A DNA stretch of 64,000 nt from Borborobacter arsenicus. GTDB lineage: Bacteria; Pseudomonadota; Alphaproteobacteria; Rhizobiales; Rhizobiaceae. The stretch covers positions 57,231 through 121,230 of the forward strand of contig NZ_RKST01000017.1 in the NCBI RefSeq assembly GCF_003934165.1, read 5' to 3'. Of the stretch, positions 59,653 through 64,000 are shown in pieces (the stretch's first letter is position 1; the number at the start of each line of letters is the position of its first letter). The notes under the pieces are model-generated. The model had not been told where the DNA came from. It saw only the letters and a list, made by a program, of their open reading frames with translations, and made no database searches. Position numbers and translations under genes: made by a program.

Positions 59653-60573
59653 TCAGGCTTTGCGCTTGTAGGTGATCGCCTGTTCGGCGCGATGCGCCAT
59701 CAGGAAGCCGATCGGTTTCTCCTGCTCTTCGGCAAGATGGCCCAGGACACCGGCGGTTCTTGCCAGTAGGGGAATTGCCTTGATCATCGCTGGCGGAAAA
59801 TCGAGGTCGAGAAGCACGGCCGCGATCGGGCCTGAGACATTGAGCGGCAACTTCTTGCCCCAGGCCGAAGCAACGGCAGGCTTTAGCCGGCGCAGCAAAT
59901 CGATGTGGATGCCGCTCACGCCACGTTGATCCGCAAGCGCCAGGATGCGCTCGGAACGCGGGTCGACGGGATGATGGATAGGATGCCCGAAGCCAGGCAT
60001 CTTTTCGCCGCGCGCACGGACTTCCGCAGCGAGTGCCTGTGCAACCTCGTCGGGGTCACCGCCCTTTTCGACACGGCTGCGCGCTTCGATAAGGACGCGC
60101 CCGCACTGTTCGGCAGTGCCGAGAACCACCGTGCCGCAGCCGAGGATGCCGGCGGCTACCGCCCCTTGCAGGCTGTCGGGCGCGGCGGCAAGCGTCATGC
60201 GGGCGGTCTGAGCGGTGGGCGTGAGGCCATGCTCGGCAATCGCGATCAACAGCATGTCGAGGAAGAAGCGCTGCTCCTCGTTCGGGTCCCTGCCGGTAAC
60301 GAGCAGAAAGAAAAAATCCGTGAAGCTCTTGCGGCCCATCAGGTCGTTGCAGAGATCGCGGCCATGGACTTCGATGCTGGCGGCATCGGAGGTGCAAATG
60401 CTGGTAACGGCCTCGCCGGCCTTTCCGATCATCATGGGCGCACCGCCCGGCAAAGCGCATGCACCGTGGGTGCCTCTTGGCAAATTGCGCACGCTTCCAC
60501 GCGCCGCGTCGATCGCTGCGTCATCCCTTTCCTCCCAGACAGCCGCACGGGATAGTCGCGGCTTGTCAATCAT
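59653..60573 (-). CDS. Citryl-CoA lyase/citrate synthase-family protein
   Basis: A 306-residue protein of the citrate synthase fold, shorter than citrate synthase (about 430) and of the length of stand-alone citryl-CoA lyases. GFGHPIHHPVDPR holds the catalytic His region, and the early FTDFFFLLVTGRDP helix is typical. It should cleave citryl-CoA or a methyl analogue to acetyl-CoA and a keto acid, or run the reverse. First gene of a nine-gene minus-strand operon; the ATG at 60573 abuts the GntR-type operator. Confidence 0.9.
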   Translation of the reverse strand: MIDKPRLSRAAVWEERDDAAIDAARGSVRNLPRGTHGACALPGGAPMMIGKAGEAVTSICTSDAASIEVHGRDLCNDLMGRKSFTDFFFLLVTGRDPNEEQRFFLDMLLIAIAEHGLTPTAQTARMTLAAAPDSLQGAVAAGILGCGTVVLGTAEQCGRVLIEARSRVEKGGDPDEVAQALAAEVRARGEKMPGFGHPIHHPVDPRSERILALADQRGVSGIHIDLLRRLKPAVASAWGKKLPLNVSGPIAAVLLDLDFPPAMIKAIPLLARTAGVLGHLAEEQEKPIGFLMAHRAEQAITYKRKA

Positions 60574-60592
60574 TATTGTAGGACAATATTGT
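60574..60592. promoter_or_regulatory. GntR-type operator
   Basis: TATTGT - agg - ACAATA (60574-60588) overlaps the perfect ten-base palindrome ACAATATTGT (60583-60592). It directly abuts the start codon of the citryl-CoA-lyase gene and is 57 bases from the divergent GntR start. Confidence 0.7.
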
Positions 60593-60648
60593 ATGATGCT
60601 TGCTTGTCAAGCAGGTTTCGCACTGGTAGAGCACGAGCAGGAGGGCGC

Positions 60649-61350
60649 ATGGAAAACTTGACCGACCAGAGCGAACAGGGACGAGTGCGCGGCGCGACCG
60701 TCGACTATCTGCTACATCGTGTCAGGCAAGGAATCCTCCAGGGGCTTTACGCGCCCGGCCAACGCCTTATCGAAGCTGATCTCACGCGGGAATTCGGCGT
60801 CAGCCGCGGTCCCTTGCGCGAGGCGCTTCATCGTCTGGCAGCCGACAATCTGCTTGAGATCGTGCCGAACCGGGGTGCGATTGTACGCCGGCTTTCAATG
60901 CGCGAGATGCTGGAGCTGTTTTCCATTCGCATCGCGCTGGAATGTCTGGCGGTGCAAGAGGGCACTGCCAATCTTTCCGATCAGGCAATAAGGGCGCGCT
61001 TCGAGACCGATATCCAGCCGATCTGGCTTCCCGAGCAGCGTGTGCCGAGCGGCGATTACATTGCCGAAAACAAGGCGTTTCACGACGCGATCATCCGGGC
61101 GAGCGGCAACGAGACGCTGGCTGTCGTCACCAATCAACTCCAGCTTCCTCTGCTGATGTTCCAGTTGAGCAAGAAGCTGACAATCGCCAACATAGCCGCC
61201 TCGCTGAATGAGCATCGTTCCATTGCGCAGGCTATGCTCGATGGCGATGCCACCGCTGCCGAAACACGCATGCGCCAGCATCTTGAGCGGGCCCGTTCGA
61301 TCGCTTTCGAGATGCCCTCGCAGGTCTTCCGGGCCGAGCCAAAATCCTAG
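60649..61350 (+). CDS. GntR-family regulator, FCD type
   Basis: A 233-residue GntR protein with winged helix LLHRVRQGILQGLYAPGQRLIEADLTREFGVSRGPLREALHRL and an FCD-type helical effector domain. The ATG at 60649 has GGAGGGCGC before it; the frame open to 60589 would include the operator. Divergent from and probably repressing the citryl-CoA-lyase/ligase/Liv operon. Confidence 0.92.
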   Translation: MENLTDQSEQGRVRGATVDYLLHRVRQGILQGLYAPGQRLIEADLTREFGVSRGPLREALHRLAADNLLEIVPNRGAIVRRLSMREMLELFSIRIALECLAVQEGTANLSDQAIRARFETDIQPIWLPEQRVPSGDYIAENKAFHDAIIRASGNETLAVVTNQLQLPLLMFQLSKKLTIANIAASLNEHRSIAQAMLDGDATAAETRMRQHLERARSIAFEMPSQVFRAEPKS

Positions 61351-61364
61351 GTCCGCCTGAACTC

Positions 61365-61790
61365 TTGCTGCCCATGACGGTCAGACATTGCCAACAAGCC
61401 ATGATATTGGCTTTATATAAGCGCTTGGAACGCAGGCTTCATCAGGCAGCGGCCGCCATGGCAGCCTCTTGGCAACACGACAGGAAATTCAAAATCTCCA
61501 GCGATCCTTTTAGCCCTTTACGGCTTCGCTTCCTGACCCGGTGTCGCGATCACCTCGCGACCCTGAAAGCAGTCAAACATAGTGGCGGAGCACTGGCGGC
61601 AACAGACGATGCACTCGTGCGGACAGTGCATTCCTTGTCTGGTGCCGGTGGCACATTCGGCTTTCACGAATTGAGCGAGCGCGCATACCGTCTGGAAACG
61701 CTGCTATTGGCAGAAACGAAAGCCGACCCTGTAGAGCTGGGCGCGGCACTGGACGCCCTTATCCAGCAAATCGAAATTGTCCTGGAATAA
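61365..61790 (+). CDS. Histidine phosphotransfer (HPt) domain protein
   Basis: The open frame gives up to 141 residues; the HPt domain covers the C-terminal 90, with the phospho-acceptor His in LVRTVHSLSGAGGTFGFHEL, the classic HSLKGxxxxxG pattern, followed by helices typical of the four-helix bundle. The real start is unresolved: TTG 61365, ATG 61374, ATG 61401 and ATG 61458 are all in frame and none has a good ribosome binding site. The first 30 codons look non-coding. No kinase or response regulator is nearby in the window. Convergent with the glycosyltransferase gene. Confidence 0.75.
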   Translation: MLPMTVRHCQQAMILALYKRLERRLHQAAAAMAASWQHDRKFKISSDPFSPLRLRFLTRCRDHLATLKAVKHSGGALAATDDALVRTVHSLSGAGGTFGFHELSERAYRLETLLLAETKADPVELGAALDALIQQIEIVLE

Positions 61791-61802
61791 ACCCGCCGAG
61801 CC

Positions 61803-63230
61803 CTATTTCCTTGTGCCGGACAGACCCGTCCTCGTCATTTCGCCCCAGCTTTGGTCGGCGCGCAGATATTGCCAATAGCCCTTGATGCGCCAAAGATTGT
61901 TGATCTGGCGATAACCGAAATTCTCCAACACAGCGGCTGCAGTCAATACGGCCAGGTCGCGTGCGCGGGGAAACTTCTGGAGTTCGGCTTCTTCGAGGAT
62001 GAGCGAACAGACGCTGATGCAAACCCCATAGGTGAAGACGAGAGCCGTGAAGGCAAGCAGATGCTCGAAGGACAGAATGCCGAGCAGCCAAAAGGTGGGG
62101 ATGAGGATGTAGCCCAGCACTTCGGCGATCGGCCCCAGAACATCGACGACGAAGATATGGCCGAACCCCAGAAAACCGACACGCCCGTAGCGAGGATTGA
62201 ACAGCATGGATCGGTAGCGGAAGAAACATTCGAGCGCGCCACGCTGCCAGCGCGACCTCTGGCGCGCAAGGACGCCCAGCGACTCTGGCGCCTCCGTCCA
62301 GCACACCGGCTCCGGGATGAACTGGATGCGGTATTTGCGTCCGGAGTCGATCATATGGCGGTGCAGTTTGATGACGAGGTCGAGATCTTCACCCATGGAG
62401 CCCTTGGTGAAACCTCCCACCGCCACGACTTCGGCCCGCCGAAACACGCCGAAGGCACCCGATACGAGCATCAGCGTGTTGATGCGGCTCCAGGCAAGCC
62501 GCGCCATCAGGAAGGCGCGCAAATATTCAATCACTTGGAACAGAGGCAGAAGCTTGGACGGGAGGCCAACCTTGGTAACTCGACCGCTTTCTATACGCGA
62601 GCCGTTCGCAATCCGGATCGTGCCGCCTACGGCGATGGTCCGTTCCGGATCGTCGACAAAGGGCTGGGTCGCGCGCATCAGGGCATCGGGCTCCAGGATT
62701 GAATCACCATCGATGACGCAGAAAACCGGTGCCCGACATACATTGATCCCGGCGTTCTGTGCATCCGCCTTACCGCCGTTTTCCTTGTCGACGACGAACA
62801 GCCGCTCTGTTACCGGCGACGAATAGAGGCCGCGTATGGGCATATGGGTGAGGGCTTCTTCGTAGGGACGCTGGAACTTCACCAGCCGAAACGCATCGAT
62901 AAGGCATTGCAGCGTGCGATCCTTCGAGCCGTCATTGACGACGATAACCTCGAAATTGGGATATTCGAGCGCCAGCATCGAATGCACGCTTTCGACTATG
63001 TTCAATTCTTCATTATAGGCCGGAACAATCAAGGCAATCGGTGGGGCGATGTCGCCGTACCGGTGCCACAGCAGCGCCGAGCGCGCCACCGGCGGCCGTT
63101 GCGACAGCGCAAAGCCGGCAAGGACAAGCTGCATCAGATAGACGGCCGTCTGGGCGAGCCCGGATACAATGATGACCCAGGAAACAATGGTCGCCGCCAG
63201 CACGACTTCATGGCTCCAGCCGGACATCAT
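61803..63230 (-). CDS. Membrane glycosyltransferase family 2
   Basis: A 475-residue processive-type GT2. One membrane span at about 10-40, the GT-A domain (VPAYNEE at 69-75, VVNDGSKD near 97), DGD at 174-176, GED at 280-282 and Q(R)xxRW at 324-328, then four to five membrane segments from about 345 to 430. This is the layout of cellulose/hyaluronan-like synthases and of poly-N-acetylglucosamine-type enzymes. Sugar and product unknown. Its start overlaps the stop of the HEAT-repeat gene (ATGA). Confidence 0.92.
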   Translation of the reverse strand: MMSGWSHEVVLAATIVSWVIIVSGLAQTAVYLMQLVLAGFALSQRPPVARSALLWHRYGDIAPPIALIVPAYNEELNIVESVHSMLALEYPNFEVIVVNDGSKDRTLQCLIDAFRLVKFQRPYEEALTHMPIRGLYSSPVTERLFVVDKENGGKADAQNAGINVCRAPVFCVIDGDSILEPDALMRATQPFVDDPERTIAVGGTIRIANGSRIESGRVTKVGLPSKLLPLFQVIEYLRAFLMARLAWSRINTLMLVSGAFGVFRRAEVVAVGGFTKGSMGEDLDLVIKLHRHMIDSGRKYRIQFIPEPVCWTEAPESLGVLARQRSRWQRGALECFFRYRSMLFNPRYGRVGFLGFGHIFVVDVLGPIAEVLGYILIPTFWLLGILSFEHLLAFTALVFTYGVCISVCSLILEEAELQKFPRARDLAVLTAAAVLENFGYRQINNLWRIKGYWQYLRADQSWGEMTRTGLSGTRK

Positions 63231-63880
63231 GCCGCTGGCCCCTCAGAAAGAGCCAGCGAGGCGGTGCGCTGGCTGCGTGAAGTCTGGCTCGATGCGATCT
63301 TGTGCAACATGAGTTCGCCTTGCGGCAGGATCGCACGCATCGCTTTTGCAGCGGCATAGCGCACCGGCCAGGTCTCGTCGTCGAGCAGCGTCGTGAGCGT
63401 GGGGATGAGCTGGACAAGCCCTAGCCGACCAGCAGCGTCTGCAGCCTCGGAGCGCACGGCCCACGCGCCGCTGCACATAGCATCGGCCAGGATAGACGGC
63501 ATGTTGGGATGCCCGATCCGGCCGAGCGCCCGGATTGCGGCGGCGGCGACATCAGGCGAAGGATCCTGCACAGCCAAAAGAAAGAACCTAGAAAGCTGGA
63601 GACCGCTGGTCCGAGCCAATGCGTCGATCGCACAAGCCTTGACGTAAGCCGGCACGTTTGCGCCCTTTGCATAATCCAGCAATTCATCAACCCTGTCGGT
63701 GGGAAAACGCCGAAAGAGGTCGACCAGACGCCGCGACCGCTGGCCGGCAATGCCGATACTGGCCAGCGCGATCTCGAGCGGCGGCAGGGCGCCAAGATCG
63801 CAAAGCGAAATTGCCGCCGCAATGCGCACCTCGCGTGATCGATCCTTGTCGAGAGCCTTTAGCAGGGCGGGAACCGCCAT
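63227..63880 (-). pseudogene. HEAT-repeat protein, probably 5'-truncated
   Basis: About 217 residues of HEAT-like repeats: VPALLKALDKDRSREVRIAAAISLCDLG, AYVKACAIDALARTSG, PDVAAAAIRALGRIG, WAVRSEAADAAGRLG, WPVRYAAAKAMRAIL. The coding sequence begins in the middle of a repeat (A-V-P-A-L-L is the second half of a HEAT unit) at ATG 63880, and no upstream half is encoded. A TTG at 63934 stays in frame but reads into mobile-element-like DNA. I therefore think the gene has lost its 5' part to an insertion. Coupled to the GT2 gene, so it may have been a scaffold for the synthase. Confidence 0.6.
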
Positions 63881-63900
63881 GGCTGTGATTTTTCGTGGAA

Positions 63901-64000
63901 TGAGGACCCTGTTTGAGGGGTGATTTTCGTCCAAACGGGACCCCTTAACGTGGGGTCATCAAAATGCCTCCGGTTTCATCGGAGGCATTTGCGTTTTGGA
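63901..64000. mobile_element. Putative insertion-sequence terminus (partial)
   Basis: This edge is repeat-rich: TGAGGACCCTGTTTGAGGGG at its left end, an inverted repeat GACCCC - ttaacgt - GGGGTC at 63939-63957, and a hairpin at 63962-63990. Several nested GGGGTC/GACCCC copies near a TG end are characteristic of IS21-like termini. The element would extend beyond the window. The HEAT frame breaks down just beside it. No transposase is in view, so the assignment is tentative. Confidence 0.4.
63962..63990 (-). terminator. Hairpin terminator-like element
   Basis: AAATGCCTCCG - gtttcat - CGGAGGCATTT, 11 perfect pairs with a seven-base loop. On the minus strand the stem ends in TTTTGATG, so it could terminate a gene reading leftward from outside the window, for example a transposition gene. 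Confidence 0.55.

Noticed and set aside
1..64000. CRISPR arrays, tRNA or rRNA genes, riboswitches
   Set aside because: I looked for regularly spaced repeats, cloverleaf-like segments and conserved rRNA stretches and saw none; nearly all DNA is accounted for by protein genes.

Overview
This window reads as one chromosomal or megaplasmid segment of a GC-rich alphaproteobacterium. The style (very many ABC and TRAP importers, each with its own regulator and a short catabolic operon) and the protein flavour fit Rhizobiales of the Mesorhizobium/Phyllobacteriaceae kind. That placement is inferred from gene content only. No rRNA, tRNA, CRISPR array or complete mobile element is visible. About 61 protein genes fill nearly the whole window, and many neighbours share ATGA or GTGA stop/start overlaps, so operons can be read directly.

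Region 1 (1-12.6 kb): a minus-strand operon holds a Liv-type binding protein, a CoxG-like protein, a crotonase-fold protein, the medium, small and large subunits of a molybdenum hydroxylase with an MBL-fold hydrolase gene between small and large, and an SDR whose catalytic residues are all replaced. It is divergent from livG-F-H-M-type genes. A tandem-domain HxlR regulator follows. A 17-base motif is shared by the divergent promoter region and the regulator's own upstream region.

Region 2 (12.8-16.4 kb): a LysR regulator divergent from two extradiol-type VOC dioxygenase genes, one fused to an alpha/beta hydrolase. This looks like quinone or hydroquinone detoxification. A Na/Pi cotransporter follows.

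Region 3 (18.4-27.1 kb): SDR, enoyl-CoA hydratase, class III CoA transferase, LacI regulator and a sugar-type ABC importer, with four matching 16-base operators. Region 4 (27.2-41.9 kb): a second, larger version of the same plan. It has a CoA transferase, SDR, Rbs-type importer with a HAD phosphatase, DapA-family lyase, MaoC hydratase, two GMC oxidoreductases flanking an enoyl-CoA hydratase, and an aldehyde dehydrogenase, all on the minus strand. A divergent LacI gene and three operators of a second type accompany it. The two regions look like paralogous catabolic modules that oxidise an imported compound and process it as a CoA thioester.

Region 5 (42-45.4 kb): LysR divergent from an exported ankyrin protein, a nucleoside/guanine-type deaminase and a CynX-type MFS transporter. 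Region 6 (45.5-52.2 kb): FAH-family hydrolase, SDR, TRAP transporter, a small EthD-like protein and an NAD-dependent epimerase/dehydrogenase, with a divergent FCD-type GntR regulator; probably sugar-acid catabolism. Region 7 (52.2-61.4 kb): citryl-CoA-lyase-like enzyme, PaaK-type ligase, a complete Liv importer, a PEP mutase/isocitrate lyase family enzyme and an RraA-family protein, with a divergent GntR regulator. Region 8 (61.4-64 kb): an HPt protein convergent with a HEAT-repeat/glycosyltransferase pair. The HEAT gene seems to be cut at its 5' end by what looks like the terminus of a mobile element.

One structural theme crosses the window: each of the five solute-binding-protein genes is followed at once by a strong stem-loop before the next gene of its operon.
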